NCBI GenBank assembly: GCA_902522865.1
Contig: CABYXC010000001.1
Location: 57,693-121,692 of the forward strand
DNA from: an uncultured Alphaproteobacteria bacterium
GTDB lineage: Bacteria; Pseudomonadota; Alphaproteobacteria; HIMB59; GCA-002718135
DNA: 64,000 nt
Direction: 5' to 3'
The notes under the pieces were generated by a model. The model saw only the letters and a list, made by a program, of their open reading frames with translations. It made no database searches and was not told the DNA's origin. Each line of letters starts with the position of its first letter. Positions within the stretch are counted from its first letter, which is position 1. Below, in pieces: positions 9,343 through 18,140 of this stretch. The position numbers and the translations under genes were made by a program.

Positions 9343-9771
9343 TTGTACTTTAAAGAACTCAAAGACCGAATTAAAAAAAATGAAGGTTATTCTGATAAGC
9401 CTTATCAAGATCAATTAGGCTTTTATACTATTGGTTATGGTCATCTTATTACAGAAAAAGAAAATAAATATTACATTAAAAAATTTAAAAAAAAATATTT
9501 TGAAGAATTGTTTGAGATAGACTTTAAAAAAGCACACGAACAATACAAAAAAAAATTTTTTAAAAAAAACCACACAACTTCAGAGAAGGAATTACTAATA
9601 GAAATGATTTTTCAACTAGGAGCAAAAGGCGTCTCTAAATTTAAAAAAATGCTCTATTTTTTAAATAAAAAACAAAAATTCATGGCATCACTGGAGATGT
9701 TAAACAGCTTGTGGTATTTGCAAACCCCTGAAAGAGTTAAGAATTTAATTAAAAACTATACAAAAAAATAA
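9343..9771 (+). CDS. T4-type lysozyme (glycoside hydrolase family 24)
   Basis: This 142-residue protein matches bacteriophage T4 lysozyme along its length. The N-terminal EGYSDKPYQDQLGFYTIGYG aligns with the T4 active site and keeps all three key residues: Glu14 (T4 Glu11), Asp23 (Asp20) and Thr29 (Thr26). The C-terminal segments MIFQLGAKGVSKFKKML and SLWYLQTPERVKNLI follow the T4 C-terminal domain. The start is a TTG at 9343, 3 bp after the Tim44-like stop and 8 residues before the conserved block; no ATG fits. There is no signal peptide. It lies where many alphaproteobacteria carry the lytic transglycosylase mltA (between Tim44-like and smr). A role in peptidoglycan turnover is inferred; how it would reach the periplasm is unclear. 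Confidence 0.85.
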   Translation: MYFKELKDRIKKNEGYSDKPYQDQLGFYTIGYGHLITEKENKYYIKKFKKKYFEELFEIDFKKAHEQYKKKFFKKNHTTSEKELLIEMIFQLGAKGVSKFKKMLYFLNKKQKFMASLEMLNSLWYLQTPERVKNLIKNYTKK

Positions 9772-10310
9772 TGGAAGAAGATTTTTTTCTAAAAAACATG
9801 AAGGGTGTAAAACCTTTTAAAAAAGATACCTCCATAGTTAAAAGAAAAACAACTAATAAAAAAAAAGTAAAATTAAATAAAAAAACTAATACTAAAAATA
9901 CCAGCAAAAAAACAATAACTGAACACAAAGTTAGTAGCTCAGAGTTTAAATTATCATTTGGTGAGGTTAATAAGGAGCTTAAGCGGGGAAAAATTAATAT
10001 TGACAGAAGAATTGATCTTCACGGGTACGGTTTAGTTGAAGCGCATGAAAAATTTATAAGTGAGGTGAAAAAAAATTATAACAAGAATAAAAGATGTTTG
10101 CTTATAATTACTGGAAAGGGTGTTCATAAAAAAATTCAAGATGAGCAAGACACAAACCCTAAACTTTTCTATGGAAAGATTAAAAACTCGATAATAAACT
10201 GGATAAACGAAGACGATCTTAAGAAATATATCCTAACATATCAAGATGCGGGTTTTGAACATGGGGGTGACGGAGCTCTTTTTGTCTATTTAAGAAAAAA
10301 AAAGTTTTAA
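9771..10310 (+). CDS. Smr domain protein (putative nuclease)
   Basis: The C-terminal half is an Smr domain like that of MutS2: IDLHGYG at about 81-87, LLIITGKG at about 110-117 and a final HGGDGALFVYL. Smr domains nick DNA or cleave RNA in studied cases. The first 60 residues are lysine-rich and probably disordered. The start overlaps the lysozyme stop by one base, and the end overlaps the convergent DUF3108 gene by 4 bp. The target of this protein is unknown. Confidence 0.88.
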   Translation: MEEDFFLKNMKGVKPFKKDTSIVKRKTTNKKKVKLNKKTNTKNTSKKTITEHKVSSSEFKLSFGEVNKELKRGKINIDRRIDLHGYGLVEAHEKFISEVKKNYNKNKRCLLIITGKGVHKKIQDEQDTNPKLFYGKIKNSIINWINEDDLKKYILTYQDAGFEHGGDGALFVYLRKKKF

Positions 10311-10981
10311 ATTTTTTCTAACTTGAATACCCTTTTTTTGAAATGAATAAGAATTTCATATGGAAGCAAATCATCTTTAACTAAGAATTCAATTTTTTTT
10401 AGATCATTTCTTTTATGGTCAGCCCAAATATTTACATAGTCTTCAATGTCTAAAATTATATTTCCATCCTCTCTTTCGTTTTGTTTAAGTGTGTAAATTC
10501 TTCTCCCATCAATTGTTTTTGCCTCATTTTCTCCATTTAAAATATTTATAAAAGAGGTAATTGGGTCAAAATATAAATATAAGCCTTCTAGGTCTACTCT
10601 AGCTATTTCTTCTTCTATAGGCTCTTGTTTTAATTCAATTAAATAATCATCAAAAGACATTTTAACTATTTTTGTTTTCTTCTTAGTTTTCCAAAACTGT
10701 TTATAATTCTGAGTCTTAAATATGTTGTTTTCAATAACACCATTTGAAAGATAGCTTCCTTCAAATTTATATAAAGGTGAAAAAATACCTGAATTTTTCA
10801 AATTAATTTCTGTTTGATAAATATTATCATTAATATTTAATGACCAACTAAAATTACCAATTTTAATTCCTGTGGTGCTGACCTTATACTTTGCACTAAA
10901 ACTATTTGCATAGGATGTATTAATTACAAATATAATAAAAATTATTAGAAATTTATTCAAACACAACCTCGTAAACATCAA
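10307..10981 (-). CDS. DUF3108 family secreted protein
   Basis: The 224-residue product has an N-terminal hydrophobic signal segment (FLIIFIIFVINTSYA) followed by a beta-rich region with FSAKYKVSTTGIKIGNFSW and DPITSFINIL...IDGRRIYTL, which match the DUF3108 family. It is probably periplasmic or exported; the function is unknown. The chosen ATG overlaps the glycosyltransferase by 29 bp. A downstream TTG (MNKFLIIF) would reduce that overlap to 8 bp and still keep the signal segment. It is the last gene of the minus-strand set starting at hslV. Confidence 0.75.
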   Translation of the reverse strand: MMFTRLCLNKFLIIFIIFVINTSYANSFSAKYKVSTTGIKIGNFSWSLNINDNIYQTEINLKNSGIFSPLYKFEGSYLSNGVIENNIFKTQNYKQFWKTKKKTKIVKMSFDDYLIELKQEPIEEEIARVDLEGLYLYFDPITSFINILNGENEAKTIDGRRIYTLKQNEREDGNIILDIEDYVNIWADHKRNDLKKIEFLVKDDLLPYEILIHFKKRVFKLEKI

Positions 10982-12338
10982 GTTCTCTTTTTGTAAATTT
11001 CTGATCAGGTGAATTTATTTTTAGCACCTTATATTCTTTCTCTAAATAATTAATATCTGAGGGGCTCCCAATTAAAGTAAAGTTTTCATTTATATTTTTA
11101 TTAAGAGGAGATACTATTTTAAAGTGGTTTGTTATTTCACTACCTTCTTTATGTGGCATATAGAAATTAATATCCTTATCTCTTAATTCAAAATTAAGGC
11201 TTGAAAATAAAAGCCTATCTGAAACCACTATATTTTTTACAACACCATCTGAAGAACCACTGTAAATTTTTAGAGCATAATCATTTATACCACTTATTCG
11301 GTCAAAAATTTTAGACGGATAGCTCATTCCAATCATTACAAAAAGAATTAAGCAGATAATAAAATTAAACATGTAATTAGCTATCTTTAAAAAAGAATTA
11401 TTAATTCTAATATATAAAAGAGCAAATAAAGAAATTAAAGCTGGAGCAGCCCAATTTGCATTAGCTCTGACAATAATAGCTTCTACTAAAACAATTAAAA
11501 TTATAGGCATAGAAAATATTAGAAAAATTTTTTGAATATAGTTCCATTTATTAAATCCAAATATCCCACCCAAAACCATAAACGGGCCTAACATTAAAAC
11601 TTGAATTAACAAAAATTCTAAACCTCTAATGAGATCTATTTCAATATTTCCAAAATTTGCATTATCCGAAGTATGCTGAAGTGTTATCCAATCATTATTA
11701 ATGTTCCAAATAATATTTGGTATGATGATTATAAATACAGATAAAAATGTAAGACTAAAACCTAATAAATTATCAAAAAAAATTTTTCTAAATCTTTTAT
11801 CAAGTAAAATTAATATAAATAAACAGATTACAAAATACATAGCTGCATATTTTGATAAAAAACCTAACCCCAGAAAAATACCTAATAATATAAAATTTTT
11901 TAAAGCTTGTTCACTGTTGATCTTAATTAATTCATTAAGTGAGAGTGTCCAAAATAATAATAAAAAAAGATCAGTACTAATTATAAAAGATGAAAGAGAA
12001 ACAGCTGGTATAAATAAAAAAATTAAACAACCCGCAAATGAATCTTTTTTATTTAGTCCAGATTTGAGTAAAAGATTATAAATACTCCAGGCAATCAAAA
12101 AATACACAAACGATGGGAGAAGTTTTAATGAAACAAAACTACTACCTAATATTTCCGTATAAACTCTTATTATCCAAGACAAAAAAGGAGGCTTTGAAAA
12201 ATAACCAAAGTCAACATTTTTTGACCATAACCAATACTGTGCTTCATCACCAAACAAATTAAAAGTAGTAAAATTTAAGGCGCTTATTTTTAATAAAAGT
12301 AAAACAACAAATGATGGCAATAGAATTTTATTTAGCAT
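10953..12338 (-). CDS. GT39/ArnT-like membrane glycosyltransferase
   Basis: This integral membrane protein of about 461 residues resembles PMT/ArnT-type transferases that move a sugar from a polyprenyl-phosphate donor to a periplasmic acceptor. Near the N-terminus it has the first-loop motif FGDEAQYWLWS with the conserved Asp-Glu, then GYFSKPPFLSWI. About ten further hydrophobic helices and a soluble C-terminal domain follow. I chose the ATG at 12338; an upstream TTG would add 7 residues inside the PAP2 gene. It overlaps PAP2 by 11 bp. Pairing with a double PAP2 phosphatase suggests lipid-linked sugar or lipid A modification, but donor and acceptor are unknown. Confidence 0.83.
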   Translation of the reverse strand: MLNKILLPSFVVLLLLKISALNFTTFNLFGDEAQYWLWSKNVDFGYFSKPPFLSWIIRVYTEILGSSFVSLKLLPSFVYFLIAWSIYNLLLKSGLNKKDSFAGCLIFLFIPAVSLSSFIISTDLFLLLFWTLSLNELIKINSEQALKNFILLGIFLGLGFLSKYAAMYFVICLFILILLDKRFRKIFFDNLLGFSLTFLSVFIIIIPNIIWNINNDWITLQHTSDNANFGNIEIDLIRGLEFLLIQVLMLGPFMVLGGIFGFNKWNYIQKIFLIFSMPIILIVLVEAIIVRANANWAAPALISLFALLYIRINNSFLKIANYMFNFIICLILFVMIGMSYPSKIFDRISGINDYALKIYSGSSDGVVKNIVVSDRLLFSSLNFELRDKDINFYMPHKEGSEITNHFKIVSPLNKNINENFTLIGSPSDINYLEKEYKVLKINSPDQKFTKRELDVYEVVFE

Positions 12339-13662
12339 AATATTTTTTATACAATTCAAATAAAACTATATTTAAAATTACAATTAAAAAACCAGCAAAA
12401 AAAATGTCACTTAAGAAATGACCACCAGCCATTATTCTAATTAAACCTAGTACTAAACCAGCAAAAGCACTTGCATAGAGAAAAATTATTTTTTTTGTAA
12501 TTAAATATAGAATTATAATTGAAAACCCAACAGAAGCATCGCCTGAAACAAAAGAGCAATTTCTTTCGCAAGCGTTGCTTATTTCAAACCACGGAGAAAA
12601 AGTTTCTTTTCCACCTAATTGTAAAACATCATTTGGTCTAGCCCTCCCCCATAAATTTTTAAGTATCAGGTTTACAAAAATTAACACCCCAATAATTTGA
12701 GAACCCCACAACAAAACTATTTCCTTGATAGAAAATTTATAATTAAAAAAAATTTTATCAATTTTAGTGAAACGCCCAACTATTGGTAAAATTAAAATAT
12801 AAATAAGTATTAATGGTAATAAAATATCTCGAAACAATATTGAAGTTAAATCAAAACTTTGTAAAGCAAACTGTTGTGATCCATAATAAAACAAACCTGA
12901 AATATACAAATCTATGGATGGACCTGAAGTAATAAACACACAACTAATTACTAAAAATAATACATAATTATAAATCTCTGAATTGTTTTCAGGCAACAAA
13001 TTTGAAAATTTATATTGGGCATATTTCTTTTCTAAGATTGTGTTTATAATTTTGAAAGATATAAGTGCTAATACAGCACCGGCAACAATGTCAGTAAAAA
13101 AGTGAGCACCAACTACAACTCTACTCAAAGCAATAACAGACGCTAAAAGATAAAAAAAATATTTTAGTTTTGGAAAAGTGGCTACAAGAATAAAACAAAT
13201 TATAAATATAGTTGATGAATGGCCTGAAGGAAAGGAATGAAAATTTGAGTCGAAAGTAAAAAAATTAAAACCAAAAGAGCCCTCAAAATTTGTGTGATTG
13301 GGTCTTGGTCTTCCAACAATATGCTTCAGAACCTGAGTTACAACTCCAACAACCAAAATATAAAAAAAAGACGATACAAAAAAATTACTTATATTTTTTT
13401 GTTTTTCAATTTTTATAAATTCTAATCTGTTGTTCAAATAAACAACACCAAATCCAATAACAGAAATAGCAAAATACCAAGACGAGCTCCCGAGCCTTGT
13501 TATGTCTACAAAAAATTCTTTTAAATAAACACTATTAAGACTTTTATTAAAATCTTTAAAATAATTATACAGCCCTAGATCTAAATTGAATGATATGAAA
13601 ACATTTAAAGATATTATTAAAAGAACAAGTAGCTCAATTCTTATATTTTTAAAAAGACTCAT
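12328..13662 (-). CDS. Double PAP2-domain membrane phosphatase
   Basis: Two PAP2 (phosphatidic acid phosphatase type 2) domains lie in one 444-residue membrane protein. Domain 1 keeps the full catalytic set: Lys113 and Arg120-Pro121 (KHIVGRPRP), PSGH at 145-148, and Arg181/His187/Asp191 (SRVVVGAHFFTD). Domain 2 has Lys335 and Arg342-Pro343 (KNLWGRARP) and Arg409/His415/Asp419, but its SGH motif reads SGD (373-375), so it may be inactive or altered. Such enzymes remove phosphate from lipid phosphates such as undecaprenyl pyrophosphate or lipid A. The gene follows hslU by 29 bp and overlaps the glycosyltransferase. Confidence 0.85.
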   Translation of the reverse strand: MSLFKNIRIELLVLLIISLNVFISFNLDLGLYNYFKDFNKSLNSVYLKEFFVDITRLGSSSWYFAISVIGFGVVYLNNRLEFIKIEKQKNISNFFVSSFFYILVVGVVTQVLKHIVGRPRPNHTNFEGSFGFNFFTFDSNFHSFPSGHSSTIFIICFILVATFPKLKYFFYLLASVIALSRVVVGAHFFTDIVAGAVLALISFKIINTILEKKYAQYKFSNLLPENNSEIYNYVLFLVISCVFITSGPSIDLYISGLFYYGSQQFALQSFDLTSILFRDILLPLILIYILILPIVGRFTKIDKIFFNYKFSIKEIVLLWGSQIIGVLIFVNLILKNLWGRARPNDVLQLGGKETFSPWFEISNACERNCSFVSGDASVGFSIIILYLITKKIIFLYASAFAGLVLGLIRIMAGGHFLSDIFFAGFLIVILNIVLFELYKKYYAK

Positions 13663-13691
13663 TTTATAATTTTTAAAAAATTAAATGAGCT

Positions 13692-15005
13692 TTACAATAT
13701 AAACTTCGATAAGTCCTGACTTTTAATAAGTTCTCCTAAGCTATTTTCAACGTATTCCTTATTAATTATTATTTCTGTAGGGCCTATATCTGAGGCAGTA
13801 TAACTAACCTCTTCAAGTAGTTTTTCCATTACAGTATGTAGCCTTCTAGCGCCTATATTTTCTACGTTCTGATTTATCTCTGTAGAGAGAGAAGCGATGG
13901 TATCAATTCCATCTTCTTCAAATTTCAAATCGACCTTCTCTGTTCCCAGAAGTCCTTGATACTGCTTAATCAAACTGTTTTGTGTTTCAGTAAGAATAAG
14001 TTTAAAATCTTTTTTATTAAGACTATCAAGCTCTACTCTAATTGGTAATCTACCTTGAAGTTCAGGAAGCATATCTGATGGTTTTGACAAATGAAATGCG
14101 CCTGATGCAATGAACAAAATATAATCGGTTTTTACAACACCATATTTAGTAGTTACTGCAGTTCCTTCAATAAGTGGTAACAAATCTCTTTGAACACCTT
14201 CTCTTGAAACGTCTGCACCACTTCTATCTGCTCTAGAGGTAATTTTATCTATTTCATCTATAAAAACGATACCATTTTGTTCAACATCATCTAATGCTCT
14301 TGAGTTTATTTTATCTTTATCTAAAAGTTTATCAGTTTCCTCATTTAACAAATATGCATGAGAATCTTTAACACTCATTTTTTTCATTTTCTTTTGATTG
14401 CCAAAACCTTTTCCAAATACATCACCTAAATTAATCATACCCATTTGAGAACCAGGCATGCCAGGTATGTCCATAGTTGGTAAACTTAAATTTGCATTAG
14501 CTGAAACTGGAATTTCAACCTCATTATCATTTAGTTCACCTGATCTTAGTTTTTTCCTAAAATTATCTCGAGTAGCTGGCGTTGAGCTTTTAGAAACTAA
14601 AACATCTAAAATTCTTTCTTCTGCATTTTTTTCTGCTTTTGCCTTCACCTCTTGACCCATTTGTATTTTTGTTTTTGTAATACTTATCTCAACAAGATCT
14701 CTTATAATTTGCTCAACATCTCTTCCTACATATCCAACTTCTGTAAACTTAGTCGCCTCTACCTTAACAAAAGGTGCGTTTGCTAACTTAGCAAGTCTTC
14801 GTGAGATTTCTGTTTTACCGCAACCTGTTGGGCCAACCATTAAAATATTTTTTGGTACTATTTCTTCTTTTAAAGAATCATCAAGTTGTTTTCTTCTCCA
14901 TCTATTTCTTAAAGCAACTGCAACAGCTTTTTTTGCATTGTTCTGACCTATAATAAATTTATCTAATTCAGAAACAATTTCTCTTGGGCTAAAACTAGAT
15001 TCCAT
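13692..15005 (-). CDS. hslU: HslU, ATPase of the HslUV protease
   Basis: HslU is the AAA+ unfoldase that feeds substrates to HslV. The Walker A motif GPTGCGKT is at about 58-65, the substrate-grip loop [14 protein letters not shown] follows, Walker B is [10 protein letters not shown], and the C-terminal [11 protein letters not shown] sensor-2 region precedes the end LSKFIL, which docks into HslV. I prefer the ATG at 15005 (437 residues, [11 protein letters not shown]), one base after the hslV stop. An upstream TTG at 15017 would overlap hslV and add MSCR. Confidence 0.97.
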   Translation of the reverse strand: MESSFSPREIVSELDKFIIGQNNAKKAVAVALRNRWRRKQLDDSLKEEIVPKNILMVGPTGCGKTEISRRLAKLANAPFVKVEATKFTEVGYVGRDVEQIIRDLVEISITKTKIQMGQEVKAKAEKNAEERILDVLVSKSSTPATRDNFRKKLRSGELNDNEVEIPVSANANLSLPTMDIPGMPGSQMGMINLGDVFGKGFGNQKKMKKMSVKDSHAYLLNEETDKLLDKDKINSRALDDVEQNGIVFIDEIDKITSRADRSGADVSREGVQRDLLPLIEGTAVTTKYGVVKTDYILFIASGAFHLSKPSDMLPELQGRLPIRVELDSLNKKDFKLILTETQNSLIKQYQGLLGTEKVDLKFEEDGIDTIASLSTEINQNVENIGARRLHTVMEKLLEEVSYTASDIGPTEIIINKEYVENSLGELIKSQDLSKFIL

Positions 15006-15006
15006 T

Positions 15007-15555
15007 CTACAGCTCAATAGTTTCTGAAATAATATTATGATTTGTATAAATACAAATATCTGCAGCTATATTAAGTGATTCTAAAGCAATTTCTTTTGCA
15101 TCCATTTTTGTATTTTTCATTAATGCTTTGGCAGCACTATTTGCGTATGGACCCCCAGAACCTATTGCAAGTATACCATCGTCAGACTCGATTACATCAC
15201 CAGTACCTGATAATAATAAACTTACATCTTTATCGGCTACTATCATCATAGCTTCTAATCTTCTTAGATATCTATCTGTTCTCCAATCTTTAGCTAATTC
15301 AACACATGCTCTTTTAAGTTGGTTTTTATATTGATCTAATTTTCCCTCTAATCTTTCAAATAAAGCGAATGCATCTGCAGTAGATCCTGCAAAACCAGAT
15401 ATAACAGTTTCATCGGCACCAAGTCTTCTAATTTTTTTTACATTTGATTTCATTACGGTATTACCAAGACTAGCCTGACCATCACCCGCAATAACGACAA
15501 GATTATCTTTTCTAATTCCTACAATAGTTGTTGATTTAATAATGTTTTTTTCCAT
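15007..15555 (-). CDS. hslV: HslV, peptidase of the HslUV protease
   Basis: HslV is the proteasome-like peptidase whose N-terminal threonine is the nucleophile. Here the TTIVG that contains it starts at residue 9 after a short propeptide (MEKNIIKS), followed by [16 protein letters not shown]. The ATG at 15555 lies only about 10 bases after the -10 box of an RpoH-type promoter on the same strand, so the mRNA may be nearly leaderless; no Shine-Dalgarno sequence is visible. It is the first gene of the hslV-hslU-PAP2-GT39-DUF3108 run. Confidence 0.96.
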   Translation of the reverse strand: MEKNIIKSTTIVGIRKDNLVVIAGDGQASLGNTVMKSNVKKIRRLGADETVISGFAGSTADAFALFERLEGKLDQYKNQLKRACVELAKDWRTDRYLRRLEAMMIVADKDVSLLLSGTGDVIESDDGILAIGSGGPYANSAAKALMKNTKMDAKEIALESLNIAADICIYTNHNIISETIEL

Positions 15556-15564
15556 TCATTGATA

Positions 15565-15592
15565 AGATGGCTATTTAATTATTTTTATCAAG
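15565..15592 (-). promoter_or_regulatory. RpoH (sigma-32) promoter of hslV
   Basis: On the minus strand CTTGAT (15592-15587) and GCCATCT (15571-15565) are separated by 15 nt, close to the sigma-32 consensus CTTGAA/CCCATNT. The same spacing occurs before dnaK and hsp20. Transcription would start within about 2-4 bases of the hslV ATG. Confidence 0.75.
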
Positions 15593-15636
15593 TAATTTAC
15601 CTAGAATAAATCATATTTCACTGATATTAGGCAAAA

Positions 15637-16224
15637 ATGCGAAAAGGTAAAGTCGAGAGAAACACTAAAGAAACAAAGATAAGTTGTGAAATTAACTTAG
15701 ATGGCGCTGGACAATCTAAAATTTCAACACAAATTGGTTTTTTTGATCATATGCTGGAATTATTATCTCATCACAGCTTGATAGATATAAATTTAAAATG
15801 TGAAGGAGACACTAATGTTGATCTTCACCATTCTGTTGAAGATACTGCTTACGCAATTGCTTTAGCTATAAACAAAGCACTTGATGATAAAAAAGGAATT
15901 AATAGATATGGTTTTTCATATGTCCCAATGGATGAATGCTTATCAAGATGTGTTATTGATTTAAGTGGAAGGCCTGAGATTGTATGGAATGTTAATCTTG
16001 GTTTAAAAAAAATTGGTGAAATGGATACAGAGTTATTCCATGAATTTTTTAAAGCCTTTTCAAATGAATCTAAATGTAATTTACATATCGAAAACTTATA
16101 TGGAAAAAATAATCACCATATCATAGAATCATGCTTTAAGGCTTTTGCCAAAAGTTTAAGATTTGCTGTCGAAATAGATAACAGAAGAGAAGATAATATA
16201 CCATCATCAAAAGGCACTCTTTAA
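15637..16224 (+). CDS. hisB: Imidazoleglycerol-phosphate dehydratase
   Basis: HisB dehydrates imidazoleglycerol phosphate in histidine synthesis. The 195-residue protein is the monofunctional form, without a histidinol-phosphatase domain. Metal-binding signatures are HHSLID, DLHHSVEDTA and the C-terminal HHIIESCFKAFAKSLR. It opens the his operon, is divergent from hslV with 81 bp between start codons, and is followed by hisH after 6 bp. Confidence 0.97.
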   Translation: MRKGKVERNTKETKISCEINLDGAGQSKISTQIGFFDHMLELLSHHSLIDINLKCEGDTNVDLHHSVEDTAYAIALAINKALDDKKGINRYGFSYVPMDECLSRCVIDLSGRPEIVWNVNLGLKKIGEMDTELFHEFFKAFSNESKCNLHIENLYGKNNHHIIESCFKAFAKSLRFAVEIDNRREDNIPSSKGTL

Positions 16225-16230
16225 TTTTTA

Positions 16231-16860
16231 ATGAAAAAGATCACTATTGTCGATTACGGCTCAGGCAACGTTTTGTCTGCTCAAAAATCTTTTGTTAAGA
16301 TAGCAAAAGATAACAATATTGAGGCTGATGTTTTAATTTCAAAAAAACTAAATGATGTAAAAAATTCAACACATGTTGTATTGCCAGGCCAAGGAGCCTT
16401 TTCTACATGCATGAATGGTTTAAAAAAAACAGATGGCTTGATAGATGAGCTTTGTGAATTTGCATTAATAAAAAAGAAACCATTTTTAGGTATTTGTGTT
16501 GGTATGCAAATGTTAGCTAATATAAGTGAAGAAAACGGAGATCATGAAGGCCTAGGTTGGATAGACGGTCAAATTAAATTATTGCCTGAAGATAATTTAA
16601 AGCTTCCTCATATGGGTTGGAACTTGGTAATGCCAACAAATTCAAAAAATAATAACTTAATCTCAACTAAAAATGACTATTACTTCGTTCACTCTTACTA
16701 TTTCGAATGCGCTGATAAAGACAATATTTTGGCAGAAACTAAGTACGGAATAAATTTTGCTTCAATAGTTGGAAAAGAAAATATATATGGCGTGCAGTTT
16801 CATCCTGAAAAAAGTTCCTCCCATGGGTTAAACTTATTAAAAGAATTTATTAGAGTATGA
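16231..16860 (+). CDS. hisH: Imidazole glycerol phosphate synthase, glutaminase subunit HisH
   Basis: HisH releases ammonia from glutamine and passes it to HisF. The class I amidotransferase triad is present: Cys89 in GICVGMQ, His191 and Glu193 in QFHPEKSS. Length (209 residues) is normal. It ends in a 4-bp ATGA overlap with the GNAT gene. Confidence 0.97.
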   Translation: MKKITIVDYGSGNVLSAQKSFVKIAKDNNIEADVLISKKLNDVKNSTHVVLPGQGAFSTCMNGLKKTDGLIDELCEFALIKKKPFLGICVGMQMLANISEENGDHEGLGWIDGQIKLLPEDNLKLPHMGWNLVMPTNSKNNNLISTKNDYYFVHSYYFECADKDNILAETKYGINFASIVGKENIYGVQFHPEKSSSHGLNLLKEFIRV

Positions 16861-17399
16861 ACATGTCTATACAACTAAAAGAAAAAATTAATATTTCAGT
16901 CGATAGCATTGAAACACTTACGGATGTAGATTTAGCAGATCTTTGTAATATTACAGAACAAGCAATAAAAGCTGGAGGTGGTTTTGGTTGGTTAAGAGTT
17001 CCCACAAGAGATATTTTAATTGATTACTGGACCAAAAGAACTAATGATAAATATATCAAACTTATTGTTGGTAGATTAAACGGCGTTATAGCTGGAACCC
17101 TTCAACTTGCATATGAGGCACCAAATATTGAGTCTAGGAAAAATATCGCACGTATAAGAAGACAGTTTGTTGCTCCTTGGGCAAGGGGTTATGGTTTGGC
17201 TAAAACAATGATTGATCACACTGAACAAATTGCCAAAGAAGATAACATTAAATCTTTGCAGTTAGCTGTAAGAGAAACACAAGATGCAGCAATAAAACTA
17301 TTTACAGGTAAAAATTATATAAAGTGGGGTGAAAATCCATACTATGCCTACATTAACGGAAGTTTTATTAAGGGTTACTATTACTATAAAAATCTGTAG
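16857..17399 (+). CDS. GNAT-family N-acetyltransferase inside the his operon
   Basis: This 180-residue protein has a GNAT fold, with the acetyl-CoA-binding region RRQFVAPWARGYGLAKTMI at about 101-119 and a C-terminal beta bulge KNYIKWGENPYY. It is tightly coupled to hisH (4-bp overlap) and hisA (1-bp overlap), so it is co-translated with histidine enzymes. Its substrate is unknown; antibiotic or small-amine acetylation are both possible. It may simply share expression with his genes. Confidence 0.85.
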   Translation: MNMSIQLKEKINISVDSIETLTDVDLADLCNITEQAIKAGGGFGWLRVPTRDILIDYWTKRTNDKYIKLIVGRLNGVIAGTLQLAYEAPNIESRKNIARIRRQFVAPWARGYGLAKTMIDHTEQIAKEDNIKSLQLAVRETQDAAIKLFTGKNYIKWGENPYYAYINGSFIKGYYYYKNL

Positions 17400-18139
17400 T
17401 GCAAATTATACCAGCCATTGATTTAAAAGATAATAAATGTGTTAGACTTTCTAAAGGTAAAGATAACACTAGCGTTGTTTACAATGAAGACCCAGAAAAA
17501 CAAGCTATCTACTTTGAACAAATTGGTTGTAAAAAACTTCACTTGGTTGACCTAGATGCTGCTTTTGGTAGATCAAATGTTAACTTTGAAACAATAAAGA
17601 AAATTAGAAAATCAATTTCAATACCGATACAATTAGGAGGTGGGGTTCGGAGCTTAGATTTAGCAAAAAAATATTTTGAAGTTGGAATAAATAATTTGAT
17701 TATTGGGTCAATGTCTGTTGAAAAACCAAATGAAGTTATAATTTTATCAAATATTTATGCGGATAAAGTATATATATCATTAGATATTCTTGAAGATAAC
17801 ATAATGATAAAAGGCTGGGATAAAAATTCAGGAAAAAAAACACAAGACATTCTTGATATTTATACTAACTCAAAAATTAAAGGTTATGTAATTACAGATA
17901 TTCAAAATGATGGAATGCTAAAAGGTTTAAACTTAGATTTTATTAGTAATTTTATAAAAAAAATAAACTTAATTAAAAAATTTAACAAAAAAATTATAAT
18001 TGCAGGCGGTTTAACAGATTACTCTGATCTAACAAATTTAAAAAAACTTAACACAAAAAATATTGAAGGAATAATTTCAGGTAAATCTTTCTATGAAGGA
18101 AAGATTGATCTAGTAAGGGCCCAAAAAATTCTAAACTAA
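17399..18139 (+). CDS. hisA: Phosphoribosylformimino-AICAR-P isomerase HisA
   Basis: HisA catalyses the Amadori rearrangement of ProFAR to PRFAR. The 246-residue TIM barrel starts [14 protein letters not shown] with the catalytic Asp, has IQLGGGVRS, and the second catalytic Asp in [11 protein letters not shown]. The start is a GTG overlapping the TAG of the GNAT gene (TAGTG). It is followed by hisF after 1 bp. Confidence 0.96.
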   Translation: MQIIPAIDLKDNKCVRLSKGKDNTSVVYNEDPEKQAIYFEQIGCKKLHLVDLDAAFGRSNVNFETIKKIRKSISIPIQLGGGVRSLDLAKKYFEVGINNLIIGSMSVEKPNEVIILSNIYADKVYISLDILEDNIMIKGWDKNSGKKTQDILDIYTNSKIKGYVITDIQNDGMLKGLNLDFISNFIKKINLIKKFNKKIIIAGGLTDYSDLTNLKKLNTKNIEGIISGKSFYEGKIDLVRAQKILN

Positions 18140-18140
18140 A

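Noticed and set aside
9343..9771. Lysozyme as part of a prophage remnant
   Set aside because: No holin, spanin, integrase, structural or other phage gene is nearby, and the gene is tightly packed between core genes with the same base composition.
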